NCBI GenBank assembly: GCA_003254905.1
Contig: QANU01101148.1
Span: 416,630-480,629, forward strand
Length of the DNA stretch: 64,000 bases
DNA from: Nissolia schottii
Taxonomy: Eukaryota; Streptophyta; Magnoliopsida; Fabales; Fabaceae
Direction: 5' to 3'
Positions 23,366 through 35,723 of this stretch are shown here, piece after piece. Every line of letters begins with the position of its first letter. Within the stretch, counting starts at the first letter, position 1. The notes beneath the pieces are model-generated. The model was not told where the DNA came from and made no database searches. It was given only the letters and a program-made list of their open reading frames with translations. A program made the position numbers and the translations under genes.

Positions 23366-23585
23366 GATTTTGGCGGAGGTGAAGTCGACCGAGGCGATTT
23401 CAATGAAGGCGAGCTTGACGAAGGTGATTTGGATGGACGCAAGCTGGACAAAGGCGATTTTGACGGAGGCGAGTTAGACTGAAGTGGACTCGACGGAGGC
23501 GAGCTCGAAGAGGATGATTTCGACGAAGGCGAGCTCAGAGGCGATTTCAACGGAGGTGAGCTCGACGATGGAAGCGAGATCGACA
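23366..23585 (+). repeat. 15-bp minisatellite encoding Gly-acidic-hydrophobic-Asp pentapeptides
   Basis: About fourteen degenerate copies of a 15-base unit close to GGCGAGCTCGACGAA / GGCGATTTCGACGGA. On the plus strand they encode repeats of the form G-[ED]-[LF]-D-[EG], with one TGA interruption near 23490. The minus strand is open too (Ser/Pro-rich), as expected for a 3n repeat, so coding on either strand is not proved. Confidence 0.75.
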
Positions 23586-23880
23586 AGAAATCTGAAGGTT
23601 CCTCCTCTCTCTTTATCTCTTCCCCTTTTTCTCTCTCTTTTCATCCAAAAATCTTGACGTCATTTCTCACATTTCTCGCAATTCATTGATCTCTAAGCTG
23701 AATTCATATATTTTTGGCATATTCAGTTGAATCAGCTCTAGTTTTTGGTTAAATCAAAGTTTAACGGATGCTATTGATGAATCTAAGATGATCTCGTTGC
23801 TCTGTCTAGTAAGTGTCCATAGGTTTCCATAATTCCTTTCCTTATTATATTGCTTAACATGTGTGATATCTTGTTTGTAG

Positions 23881-23995
23881 AGTGTTCTTGATGGCTACAA
23901 TGGCACTATGATAGCCTATTGTCAAACTGGAACTAGAAAAACTTATACTCTTGGACAATTAGGTGAAGGAGACACCTATGATCATGGTGTATCTG
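23881..23995 (+). pseudogene. Captured kinesin motor-domain exon (ARK-type kinesin)
   Basis: The plus-strand frame after an acceptor-like TTGTTTGTAG reads SVLDGYNGTMIAYCQTGTRK and continues to TYTLGQLGEGDTYDHGV. This matches the P-loop region of plant armadillo-repeat (ARK) kinesins, where the canonical loop is GQTGTGKT. Here the loop is CQTGTRKT, with the first Gly and the Gly before Lys changed, so ATP binding would be lost. Only one exon-sized piece is present, bordered by intron-like sequence and sitting just inside a CACTA-type end. It is best read as a transposon-captured gene fragment, not a kinesin gene. Confidence 0.85.
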
Positions 23996-24302
23996 CTAAT
24001 ACCTTTTTGTGCATCTTTTATAAAATGATTGATTTTAACATGTTTTATAATGGACTCTTATCTAACCTTTGCTTATTATTCTCATTCGTCGATTTGTCAA
24101 TATTTAACATTTTTGAGTTATTTTCCTTCTTTGTATTATATTCTCATTTTGATCTTAATAGGAAATCTAATACTTTTCTATGCTAAAAACAAATTTTATT
24201 AGTCAAGTAGATCAGATAACTCCTGTGCCAGCAGAAGATGCCACTGATGAAGAAATTCCTGAAGAGAAAGCTTGATTTATATATTATAATCCTATGTGCT
24301 TG

Positions 24303-24351
<49 letters not shown>

Positions 24352-24359
24352 CAGGATGC

Positions 24360-25330
24360 ACTACTAAAAACACGGTAAATACTGTTAGAAAACAAGCTGA
24401 AGGTATTACTGTCAAAAAAGACCAAAAAAACTGACGATAACGAATTTTAAGTTGAACCGAAGCAATTTTGGCCTCGATTACCATCAGATAATATATTCTG
24501 ACGGTAAAATCGTCGGTAATACTTGGTGCCAAGTGGCGCGTGGTGAGGCAAACGTCTTACCGTCAGATGTTACCGACGGTAAAACAAAGCATTTTTTAGT
24601 CTTCAATTTACCGTCAGGTAAGTTCGACTGTAAGTGTATTGAAAACTTTTGGAATTATTGTTGACATTTGCGTCGGACAAGTTCGACGGTCAAAGGTTGT
24701 TTGAGGGGACGCACGTGCTCCCCACAAACGTGACGTTCGAGTAGTTACTGTCAGAATTTTTCAAAGGTAACATGGTCAGAATATGTAGAGACACACGTTT
24801 TTCGCAACGTTTGCAACGTTAAACACATTACCGTCAGAACAATCTGACGGTAAGGGTCTCAAAATATAAACAAACGTGCGTTCTCCCCACGCTTGTAACA
24901 TTCACTTAATTACCGTCAAACAAATTCGATGGTAAGATCTCAAAATATGAACAGACACTAGTTTTCCTTAAATTCGTAATGTTTGACTAATTACTGTCGA
25001 TATATCTGACAGTAAGGGTCTAAAAATATGAGCAGAGACCGTTTTTACTACGTTTGTAACGTTTGACTACTTACCGTCAGAAAAGCTGACAGTAACAGTC
25101 TAAAAATATGAAAGGACACACGTTTTCCCGTGTTTGTAATAATTATCTAGTTACCGTCGGATAAATCCAAAGGTGATTTCGTACCAAAATTATGGTGCCC
25201 ATTTTTTTGTTACTGTCATATTTCTTTCAAAAAATCGACAAGAACCAATTAAATGAAAGTATGTGTTACATTTAGGGTGTTACGGTCGGACTTTTAAAAG
25301 TTACCGTCAGATATTTCTAACGGTAATGTT
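24360..25330. repeat. Subterminal TACCGTCAG repeat array of the CACTA element
   Basis: Roughly twenty copies of TTACCGTCAG/TCTGACGGTAA in both orientations alternate with a semi-regular spacer of about 90-110 bases. The spacer contains GACACACGTTTTYCC and AACGTTTGACTA. Such arrays are the binding sites of TNPA-type transposase accessory proteins in En/Spm elements (family knowledge). Many copies here carry a single substitution. Confidence 0.75.
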
Positions 25331-25533
25331 TTGATGATTAACTTAGTCGAATTTCACTCATCCTTTTCCTCATTTCCACCTCTTCTCCTCTCCTCTCCTC
25401 TCCTCTTCTCTTTCCTCCACTACCACCACCACCACATTCTAGTCACCACCACCACCACCTCCCACAAATCTTCTACCATCTCAATAACCCCACACTTATA
25501 CCACTACCTTCACCACCACTCAATTGCCACCAC

Positions 25534-26098
25534 CATAGTTATTAAATTCTCGAGTTTACTCGTAAACTCTTACGAGTTTATGATTTCACTATACAAAATG
25601 AGTTAACACTTATATAAACTCATTTTTGGTAAACTCTTGATTTTACTAGCGAGTTTACGAGTTAAAATCAACCTACGAGTTTACGAGTTTACCTCAAGAT
25701 GTATAAATTTGGTAACTTGTTTAGATACTTAGTTGACTTTGTGTGTGTTAGACAATATCTATTGAGTTTACTAAGCCAATTTTATATATTTATCATAATT
25801 AAGTTATGTTTTTATCAAACTATAAAGTAATACATGTACAAAATAAAATATGACATAACTAAGTGTCATGCATTAAGGTATATTTTACGATATTTTTTTC
25901 ATTCATTTTATTTTAAAGATAACATTATTCAATGTCAATTATGAATACAAATTTTAATCATGTTTAGTTCCTAATTATATTGTTTATAACATATATTTTT
26001 TACATATGTAAACTCTTACGAATTTACGAGTCGAGTTTATGATTAAAGTTTGTTGAACTTTCACGAGTTTACTTAAACTCTCAAGTTTGACAACCTTG
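25534..26098. mobile_element. hAT-like non-autonomous element nested in CACTA
   Basis: The ends are imperfect inverted repeats: left CATAGTTATTAAATTCTCG, right reverse complement CAAGGTTGTCAAACTTGAG, both running on into GAGTTTA and GTAAACTC blocks. The flanks GCCACCAC (25526-25533) and GCCGCCAC (26099-26106) agree in 7 of 8 bases, like a hAT 8-bp target duplication. The CCA-rich surroundings weaken that argument. There is no open frame. A related fragment is in UTP20 intron 1. Confidence 0.6.
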
Positions 26099-26101
26099 GC
26101 C

Positions 26102-26193
26102 GCCACCACGACCACCTCCTGCCACCACCACCACCACCTACAAAAATCAACCTACCACTACCACCACCACCACCACCACCACTGCTTACTAGG
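26102..26193. repeat. CCA/CAC trinucleotide-rich tract
   Basis: Imperfect (CCA)n flanks the nested hAT-like element. A similar CAC-rich tract at 25415-25530 shows the insertion split one simple-sequence region. Confidence 0.6.
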
Positions 26194-26683
26194 TCATTAA
26201 ATAATTTCAACTCTTTTTTTAATTCATTTAATTTAATTCATATTGTTAATTTCTGAATGATTTTTTTTTGTTGTGATAAGTTTATTCAGGAGATCATAGG
26301 AGCCATTCATTTTACGGATTGAAGGAGCCACTCAACATTGTAACGACAATTAGGTATGTATATATGAACTTACGTATGATAGAGACTTATTTTCTTAGGA
26401 TATAGTTGTAGGATTGGAGTTTTATGGTTGGACTGGAGGAAGGAACGCTTAGTGTTTTTTTCCAACATTGTTTGAATTGTTGTACTGGCAACGGGGATTA
26501 CATGTTGTTGCGGAGATTGGAGGGAATTTGTTTTAGAACAATTTAGAAATAAGTGTGTGCACTTCATGTTATGCATGATTACAAATTAAAAATGTATCTT
26601 GCAATAGGGAAATTAAACTAAGATCATTAAATTCATGTCGGTTAATGTAATATGTGTGTAGAATTTGTGCAAACAAAATTCCA

Positions 26684-29600
26684 TTGCATAGATTTTGGAT
26701 GTACGATAGATACTACGAGAATTAGGGAGTGATAAAGCTAAAATTTTTTGAGGGTGTAGACTACTTTTGTGAAATAATTAAATCGACTAATCAGTTTTTG
26801 ACAGAGCAAAGAGTTAGATATCCGTGTTTTTTTTGCAAACAGTGTAAGATATTGGATGTTGAAAGGATTAGAATGCATCTTTAAAGGCATGAGTTTGAGC
26901 CGCATTATTGGATATAGATTAACCACAGAGAGGCAGACGTTAATGGTGTGAATGAGTCCAGTAGGCTTCAGTATGAGGTGAGGAGTTCAAGTTAGACTTG
27001 TGTGGATGAACCAGAAACAGATAGTTGAAATTGGAATGTTAATGACAAATTAATCGTTAAAGAACCCAATCTAGATGCTAAAAATTTATATAGTTTATTA
27101 GAGGAAGGAAATATACCAGTGTGGGAAGGATCTGTTCATTCAAGATTTATCTGTGGTAGTTAGGATGTTGATTATGAAGTTAGACACGAATCAATGTGAA
27201 AGATCGTTCGATCAGTGGCTTTCGTCTATTAACGAACTGACATCACTAGGTAATGAAATTCCAACAAAATTTTATCATGCGAAGGAAGTATTTTCTAAAG
27301 TTGGCTTAAGGTCCATCAAAATTGGCTGTTGTCGATCGGGCTGTATGTTGTATTATAGTGATAATGCAGCCTTGACTCAATGCAAATTTTGTGGTGCCGC
27401 TAGGTTTAAGCCGAAGAGAGTGGGAGATATAAGATGTTCCTTTGAAATGAATGCATTACTTGTCCTTAATTCCAAGACTTAACAGGTTATTTGCATCAAT
27501 GAGTTCGACACCGCACATGAGATGACATATTGAGAATAGAAGAGACAATGGTTGCATGACTCACCCTTGTAATGGTGAAGCCTGGAAACACTTTGATCAA
27601 GTTTACCCCGACTTCGCAGAAAAACTTCAAAATGTGAGATTAGGGCTTTGTGCTGATGGGTTTAATCCTAACAACCAGTTTAGTAAACCTTACTTCTGTT
27701 GGCCAGTAATCGTTAATTTACCACCTAACATGTGTATGAAAGATTTTTATCTGTTCTTGTGTAATCCCTGACTCGAGCAACCCTAAAACAAAGGTTGATG
27801 TTTTTCTTCAACCTTTGATAGATGAACTGAAGCAGCTGTGAAATCTAGGTGTACTTACATACAACGTGTCGATGAAGCAGAATTTTATATTAAGGGCATC
27901 TTTAATGTGGACTATTAACAATTTTTCTGCTTATGGAACGTTGTCTGGATGGATGACATAGGAAACTTTAGCGTGTCCAATTTGTATGGAAGACACTAAG
28001 GCATTTTGGCTAATGTATGGACGAAAACAATTATGGTTTGATTGTCACAAGATATTCTTGGAACTCGGCTACACCTTTAAGAACAATATGGATTTTGGAA
28101 GAACACAATTAAAAATGAAGAGCCTCCGCAAAGATTAACTGGCTCTGATATTCTGACGAAGGTTAGACATTTTTTGAAGATTAGTAAAGTTGGAAATGTT
28201 GTTAGGCTTCAAAGTTATGGGGAAGAACATAATTGGACTATGAAGAGTATATTATAGGATTTGTCGTATTGGAAAGATAACTTGGTTCGTCATTATCTAG
28301 ATGTTATGCATATTGAAAAAAAATGTTTTTGATAATATAATGCATAATGTCATGGACACCGATCAAACTAAGGACAACGAGAAGGCAAGACTAGACTTCA
28401 AAGAGTTTTGTAGATGTCCCGAATTAAAATTACAAAAAATTTCTAGTGGTCGTTTCATGAAGCCCAAACCATGCTACACCCTAAACAAGTGACAAGTTCA
28501 AAGTGTCTTCATTGGTTACGAGATCTAAAAATGCATGACAATTATGCATCTATCTTGGCTCAATGTGCCAATATTGCACAAGGAAAGTTGGTTGGCATGA
28601 AGAGTCACAAGTGTCATGTGTTTATGCAGTGTATACTCCCAATTGCATTCAGAGACCTACCGAATAGCGTGTTGAAACTATTAAGTGAGTTGAGCCAGTT
28701 TTTAAGAAGCTTATGCTCGTCGATTGTTGATGTTAAAGACCTTTTAGTCATGGAACAAAACATTCTCGTTATCCTTTGTTCACTTGAGAATGTGTTTCCT
28801 CTGGCATTTTTTAATGCAATGGAGCATTTGCCTGTACACTTAGCTTACAATTGCCGAATGTGTGGTCCGATTTAGTATAGATCAATGTATCCATTTAAAA
28901 GTTGCATGGGAGTGTTTAAAAGAACAGTAAAAGATAGGGCTCAAGTTGAGGGGTGGATATGCGAGGCATTCTTAACCAATGAACTTCTTACTTTTGTTCG
29001 TACTACTTTAATGCTAATGTCAATTGGAATAGAACTACAGTGGGACAAAACAATGATGATGGTACAATGCCTAATCAGTCGACATTTTCAATATTCAATC
29101 AATCTGGACGCACAACTGGAAGAGCAAAGGATTATTTGTTGAATGCATAAGAAAGGGTGGCAGCTCACATGGTTGTTCTGCTCAATTGTGAAGAAGTGCT
29201 TTCGTATTACCAGTAAGTTCAATCGATCCTTGCAATCTTTAATTTATTAATACAGTGTCTATAAATGTTGATTACATTGATGCGTGTTTACATGTTGTTT
29301 CAACAAGAATTTGGTAATCAATACTCTGATCAAGTGTTTCCTTTATGGTTTGTAAATTACGTATGTGTTTAACTTTATACTATATATTTCAATTGAATGA
29401 TTAACTTTATTGTACTCGGGTACGTATAACTTAGTTTTAAAATCTATTTAGGTGCAAAATCATTATAACAACGATCATCACTTGATGAGTTTGACATGGG
29501 GACCTATGAACAAAGCAATTAGTTGTCCCATTTATTTTGTTAATGGATACAAGTTCCACACATTTGAATGGGCAACTAGATAAAGGAGCGAATATTCTAA

Positions 29601-29980
29601 TGCTGCTAAAACAACCAGTGATTGGTATAAAGTGCTTAAACAAATTATTAAATTACACTATGCACATGACGGTTCATCTAATCATGTTGTACTTTTCTAT
29701 TGTGATTAGTATAATCCTTCTCCTCCAAACGGAACTCAGAATCACCCCGATTACAAGATCATTAAGATTAATCCTACAATGTGGTATAGGGGTATGATTC
29801 TTTCATTGTTGCTGAAACAGCAAAACAAGTTTATTACGCAAACTATTCAGTAGCTAGCCAATCAAGTTGAAAAGTTGTGATGAAATGCAAACTAAGTGGT
29901 CGAATTGAGTTTGATGACACAGAATCTTCAGACAATGCATTTGATCAAGCATATCAACTGCTCAGGTCAATCCCTACAAT
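26684..29980 (+). pseudogene. TNP2-type CACTA transposase, decayed
   Basis: Recognisable domains in order are: an N-terminal transposon-associated domain (RFWMYDRYYEN near 26690, RYPCFFCKQCK near 26818); the TNP2 core (GCMLYYSDNAALTQCKFCGA, DGFNPNNQFSKPYFCWPVIV, CPICMED, LDVMHIEKNVFDNIM); the DUF4218 region (GMKSHKCHVFMQCILPIAFR, ENVFPLAFFNAMEHLPVHL); and a DUF4216-like piece at about 29449-29790 (FVNGYKFHTFEWATR, HVVLFYCD). The frame is broken by many stops and shifts, for example stops near 26717, 26889, 26917 and 27481, so no active transposase is made. The gene runs in the same direction as its CACTA element. Confidence 0.9.
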
Positions 29981-30830
29981 GATAATTTTTGAGTCTATAT
30001 TGGCTAACATAGTAAGTGTCAGTACCTTTGATGATGACCTTGAGATAGTTTAACTTAACCTCCAACAACAAGAAACTGATGAAGAAATTGATGTAAATAA
30101 TGATAATAAAGAAGAGTTCGATAGTCAACTTAATTCTAAAAATGACGATGACAATTTTAAACATTCAGAATAGTATATGTAATTATTTGAGAATTTGTAA
30201 TATAATTTCATTTGAATATTATTAGTAATTTTTTATTAAATTTTATTGCATAAATTCATTTTTAATATTAAATTATTTATAAGGATAATTTATTATTTAT
30301 GTATTAAAATAAATAGATAAATATTTGGTTATATATTCTATTTAATAATAGATTATATTTAATTAAAACATTAATTGAATTAAATATACATTTATTTAGT
30401 TAAATTTTAAATTAGACTTTTTTTATTTTATATGGAATATATTTTTGTATTGGATAATTATTAAATTATTTATTATATTTAGTAAAAATATTATTGAATT
30501 TAATATTTATTTAATTCAATAATTATATAATAAATATTTATTTCATATATAATTTATAGAATTATATAATTGATTGAATTAAATAATAATTTAATTAATT
30601 TTTATTTAATTCGATAATTATATTATTAAATATTTATTTAATAAATAATTTATTGAATTAAATTATAATTAATTTAATTTTTTTAATTAGTTATCTTTAC
30701 CGTCAAACATTACCCACAATAATATATCAACGATAATAATTTTAAAATAATAAAATATTCATAATTACCATCAATTTTTTCAATGAAATATTTTGACACG
30801 TTAATATTATATTATTACCGTCGACCATCT

Positions 30831-31357
30831 CAGGCTATTGCCACTGCCACGCAATTTTCTCCAATAAAATCCCAAAGGCACAAAAAAAAAATACTTTGCC
30901 CAAGTTTTTCTTCAGAATTTCCCACGTCTAATTTCATTACTTTGATATTCCGGTTTAATGCAGAGAAGCTGTTTTAGAGCGCCACCAGTAAAACTGAGCC
31001 TTTTCGAAATAAGTGAAAAGGAGTAATCAGTTGAGTGACAACGTGACATGAAGCCATGAACATTGACAATCAACCAGTCAACATGGACTACAACTTAAAT
31101 ATTACAACAAAGAATAAGCTTAATAAGAGACCTCAGCAATCTATTGTCCTTTGGAGGGTGCGCCGATGGTAAATAACTGAATAATGCGACTTGTTACCCA
31201 TATAACAATAATGTAGGCTTACAATTTTTTTTTTTTAAAACATTGAAAAATTTGCCGTTGCTGCTCTGAACCATCATTTACACAGAGTAATTTACAAGCA
31301 TGAAATCGAGAAAACTAGAGATACAAAAACAAAATGCAAAAATTCAGCAGTGAACCA
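30831..31357. other. Spacer and 3' UTR of the TBC gene
   Basis: Between the CACTA remnant and the minus-strand RabGAP stop codon. The part nearest 31357 is presumably its 3' UTR. No other feature recognised. Confidence 0.4.
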
Positions 31358-34300
31358 TTAGACTGACTGTACACGTAACTTATTGGCAACGTACAGCAAA
31401 TGACTAATGTTTATAGAAGGATAATTTTGTAGTAACTTGAGATTAGAAGTGAAATCACCTGCTAGGAGGCGCCTACGAATGAGAATTAGCATTGCACAAC
31501 ATACCCGGAGAAGAGTCTCCTACACAGGATTGCGTGAGTTAGTTTTACTGTTTTTCCATTTCCATTGTGGAAGAGTTACCAAGTACTTTGAGGCAAAGAA
31601 AATAAAACAGATAATCCCACTGAGCTCCTGATCTACCATCATCATAAGCCAAGGAAGACACATGACTTCCTAGCACTCTCAAGCACAAACAAAAAGGGAA
31701 CCTCAATAAGTCCTATAAATAAAACAATCCATAATGATTGCTCATCATATTACTTTTACACTTAGGATCCTATAGCATACAGGGCTCCTCAGCCTCTGAA
31801 TATATATTAACAATGATATGATTACAATAGATTTAAAAACAAAAATAATCTATCTAATTGATATCCTAATTGATACACACCAATATTTACATGATCCCAA
31901 TAAATCAGAACGTAATCACAATAGAATCTCGAGATTCTCAACAAATCTATATTTATTTTCGCCTACTTAAAAATTTTGCCTTTTCAAATATTGACATTTA
32001 GAGGAGCATCCTCCATTGACACTTAATTACAAGAATTTAAGGACAAATTTCATAGCAATATAATGGAATTATTTACTTTTAAGTTTAATTTTAGCTCCAC
32101 AAATAACTAGAAATTTCTCAATGCTAATAAAAAAAATACAAATTGATAAGACGATTTTATCATGTGACTTCACTATTCTCTAATCTACATACATAAACAA
32201 TAAATACTTTCTTATACGAATATAAAATATTTACTTACTAGTCATTACAATTTTTACTTAATAATATAATATTCACTCCCCCCCCCCCCTTTTTTNCCCC
32301 CCCCCCTTTTTTTCTTTATACTTGTTTTGGATCCATTCCAGATCCATCCGAGTGCAGTACATCACTTCAGAACAGCCAATTACTTAACTTTATATTTGCC
32401 ACATAGAAGTGTATTTAAAACTTCAAATCTAACATCGTCACTTGCCACTGCCACCAGCGAAGTAGTGGTGGATAATACGGATAAATCTCATTCCATTACG
32501 CTTTTTTAATGGTATAGAAAAGACTAGGCGGACGGTAGTCAGTCCATTATAATACTAGGTAACAACAACTAAGCGTTGTCCCACTATGTGGGGTCACCTA
32601 CGTGGATTAAATGATACCAAAGTGTCTTCTCATAGACCATATTCAGTCATTATAATACAAGGTATTAGGAACAAATTTGTACCTGTGGACCCTCTGGATC
32701 ACTTAAAAGAGTGTCCCAAATACGAAGGCTGTCAGCAAAACTGAATTCCTGAGTTAAGAGGAGAGTAATCCACCTAAATGCATAGAATTGAGGATTGACC
32801 TGACATTTACATCCAGATACGTGAGACTATTCAGATAAATTACCCCATAGCCAAAGCAAAGTCATTGTCAAATCATACAGCAAATGCACACTCAAAAAAT
32901 GCTATCAACTACTACAGACCAGAGTGCCACTTAACTGACAAATAGAGGGTCAAAACAGTAGCAACAGACAATAAAAATACAGAAAATAACAACTTTAATA
33001 GAGGTCACATCACTAAACCAATGAAGCAGGTAAGAGCCACATTTTCTAGCTCATTAATTCATTAATTATTTATCTTTATTATTATTTGAGGGAAGAGAGC
33101 AACCTTTTCCCAAAAATTTAATAAAACAGAGCAGAGGACAATGCCCACATTCCTCATCCCTTAAATTCATGTCACAACCAAATTGAGTTGGCCACCAGTG
33201 TTCTATTCTGCTATTTTTTTATACGCGTATTTAAATTTTGTCTTACCTTGGTCGTGACCTCTAGATGACGCCACAGTTCTTCATCATGTTCTTTCAAAAG
33301 CTGAGACAGTCTTGTAATAGTGGAACGAATTCCAACAACGCTACTGTCAAGTTGCTGACAAAAGTTATCTCGGAACCCACTCAATAGCTCAACAAAACAA
33401 AAAAATGTATCTGCTTCAGCAAAGGCCTGCACATTGTAATTAGGAACAGCTGAGAAAAATAAAAATCATGTAACATTGATTAATACGAATCTACATGACT
33501 CCATCCAGCTATCTGAGCAATATTTTGGAAACAAAAGCCCTACGACAATAATAATCTTTTCATTTTCTTTTATATACATGGCAACCCTTTATTATGTTTG
33601 GCAACATTTATTGTGCAGCCTTAGCATGGGAGGATGTTTTCTCTTCCTCTTTACATGTATTTCATCCTATCTACTAAATTAATTTCTGAATACACAAGAA
33701 CATTACTGAAACTACCTTGAGGTGAAACACTAAACTATAAAAATCACCTATTCCCACTAATCTCATCAATAAGTATAATTCTGAAAAACACGTACCTACA
33801 GTTCAACGTAAAGAGAAACCAACAATAAACTCACCGCATTTTCCTCATCAGGGTCATTTTTGAACACATAGTACAGAGGAGCCAATATCTCATTCATGCC
33901 TTGAACATATCTTATACCTGGGTTCAACTTTGCAAAAATAATTAATATGTTCCTTAAAGCCTCCTGAAAATGCCCATTCAGAATAAAGTGTATACATATA
34001 TCAAATCAAAGGGTTCATGCTATGAAAAATGCTTGAGTTACAAAGTTTGTATGAATTTCAGAAGAAATAAAGGAACAACCTGATTAGATTCTGCAAATTG
34101 AGAATCACCACAGAAAAAGTGCATATCTGGATGAGTGCGCTTTACATCTCGGTCAATCTGGTCTATGATCTCCATGTCCTACAACATGCAAAGAGGAACA
34201 CTAAGCATTATAATAGCCTTTCACAAAGCTGAGTACAACACATTACCATCAGGTTTCTTCTAGTTGTGATATAGTAAGGAACATTAAAGTTCATTAATGA

Positions 34301-35723
34301 TTAAAATCTTGAACGTACCATAATTTACAAGAGCAAGATCATTAGTGGTGTTGTAACATATTTGTTAAATCTAGTTATCTAATTACCTCAAGAAACCTAC
34401 ACACCGTTATTGTACAAATAAAATAATTCATGACATAAGGTACTCACATGGTATCTCACAATTTCTAAAATTACCTCACAATAAACAGTACTATAATTAT
34501 CATGAAGGGCAATACCACTGCAACATAGTTCACGCAGGGTCACATACATTTACGTGCAAATGCTTTGTCATTTCTTCTGTTTTTTAATCTAAGAAGTATC
34601 TGATGATATGTCCTTGTATACGAAAACTACGCATAGTACCTGGAAGAACTGATTCCATATGCTGGTCTTGCCGAGACTCAGAGGGTGCTCCCCATGAGTG
34701 ATTTCTGATCTTGAAAGCAAGCCCCTACTCTCACACTTCGCATCATCAGTGTCATAACTTGCGGAATTGTTGTTGTACATCCTCCTCGTGATTTCTGACT
34801 AACTAGCCACAGAAACATTCAGAGAAAAATCCAAGGAGACAAAGCAAAACAAAAATACATTCTCACATAATAATAAAAAAATAATAATAATAAACAATTC
34901 AATCACAGCCCCAAGATTACACTCTTGTATCAATCAATGCAACAAACTTACAGGATTCATGAGAAGGTCCTCTTTGAAATGCTTATACTGCGACCTCTTC
35001 TTCGCCAATTCCAACGGCCAGAGTGCGCGATCCGGCGGAAGATATCCAAGCAAAATCTGCAAAATGTAGCCTAGTTCAATCCCAAAAGCATTGTTGAATT
35101 TCATTTTCGACCAAAAAAAAAAGGTGAGTGCCAATGGTGGGTAACAGAAGTAGCACCTTCCAAACCGTAGACCGTATAGCGGGAGCATCAGGCATACCTT
35201 CACACGCTATTCTCCTCAACTCCCGCATATCAATAATCTTCCTAGACAACTAAAACAAACAGCGACAGACTTAATAACCAAAACTAAAAAGGCAAAAGGC
35301 GGTGCCTTATTTTTGTCTAAAACGTGAAATTCAGTAATTCAATGCTTTCAGCCTAATGTGGTTCGAGTCAGATTAATTGGAGTTTAAGTTTTGTTACCAA
35401 GACAAGAGGGTTCGTCGGAATGAGTGAGACGTTACCTCGGTTAACAATTGAGCCTGGCGGGATATGTCATCGAGCGAAGGGGAGTGGGGGGAAGAAGAGG
35501 TGGTGGTGGTGGTGGTGCCATCGTGATTGGTTCGGGAGTCTTGGGTTCTGTGGGCCTGCGGAGGATCTTGTGTGACGGCGACGGGTGGCGGCGGGGGAGG
35601 GGGAGGAGGAGAGGGGGAATCAGGCGGGTCGGGGGCGGCGGAGAAGCGGAGGTGGTCGGAGGGAGGATGTGGTGTGGACCAGAGAGAGCTGTTGAGCCAC
35701 TCGGGGACACGCTTCTTCGCCAT
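31358..35723 (-). CDS. TBC-domain RabGAP, TBC1D13-like
   Basis: Predicted 443-residue GTPase-activating protein for Rab GTPases. Nine exons on the minus strand, all phase 0: 35723-35436, 35249-35157, 35056-34952, 34798-34640, 34178-34080, 33963-33835, 33426-33247, 32799-32683 and 31519-31358. The N-terminus is low-complexity (Pro run, Thr and Ser runs; residues about 35-80). The TBC domain follows from LRRIACEGMPDAPAIRSTVW. Catalytic fingers are intact: IDRDVKRT with the arginine finger at R229, and YVQGMNEI with the glutamine finger at Q269. Other marks are HFFCGDSQFAESNQ, NPQFYAFRWITLLLTQEF and the end NISHLLYVANKLRV. It acts in membrane traffic in the cytosol; the Rab target cannot be told. 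Length and layout match plant TBC1 family member 13-like proteins. Confidence 0.94.
31520..32682 (-). other. Long last intron of the TBC gene, with homopolymer block
   Basis: An intron of about 1.16 kb. A C-run/T-run block with an N (32278-32312) is a sequencing-difficult site. The segment 32563-32632 is SINE-like (separate entry). The rest is A/T-rich with no feature recognised. Confidence 0.7.
32563..32632 (-). mobile_element. SINE 3'-end-like fragment in TBC intron
   Basis: TAACAACAACTAAGCG followed by CCCACTATGTGGGGTC and CTACGTGGATTAAATG. The hairpin-forming CCCAC..GTGGG next to an AACAACAAC end is widespread in plant SINE 3' parts, where the other strand ends in TTGTTGTTG. Only the 3' part is visible. 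Confidence 0.45.

Larger units (their letters stand above)
23155..24358 (+). mobile_element. CACTA-type element carrying captured gene sequence
   Basis: It starts CACTACAAAAAAAAGCGG and continues with GCAGCGG...CCGCTGC subterminal motifs, the same family as 17950-18060. Downstream lie a CT-rich leader, an acidic-coding minisatellite (23366-23585), a kinesin exon fragment (23881-23995), a short open stretch near 24203-24274 and an (AT)n tract at 24308-24348. No transposase was found. The right end is not seen: the next element's CACTA terminus starts directly at 24359, so this unit may be truncated or nested. Confidence 0.5.
24359..30830 (+). mobile_element. Degenerate autonomous-type CACTA (En/Spm) transposon
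   Basis: It starts CACTACTAAAAACACGGTAA. The first kilobase is packed with inverted and direct copies of TTACCGTCAG/CTGACGGTAA. A decayed TNP2-type transposase occupies about 26684-29980, and the right side (30700-30825) again has TTACCGTCAA and ATTACCGTCGACC motifs. No GTAGTG terminus was found on the right, so the 3' end is lost or eroded and the end coordinate is an estimate. A hAT-like element is nested at 25534-26098. The A/T-rich stretch 30180-30690 is low-complexity. Confidence 0.75.

Noticed and set aside
23290..23586. Ser/Pro-rich minus-strand protein
   Set aside because: A 15-bp repeat leaves several frames open; there is no start context and the plus-strand reading is at least as good.
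23881..24186. Functional kinesin gene
   Set aside because: Only one exon-sized motor piece is present, the P-loop glycines are changed, and the frame runs into intron-like sequence.
24360..25330. CRISPR-like or satellite array
   Set aside because: The repeats are short, in both orientations and irregularly spaced, typical of CACTA subterminal motifs in a plant genome.
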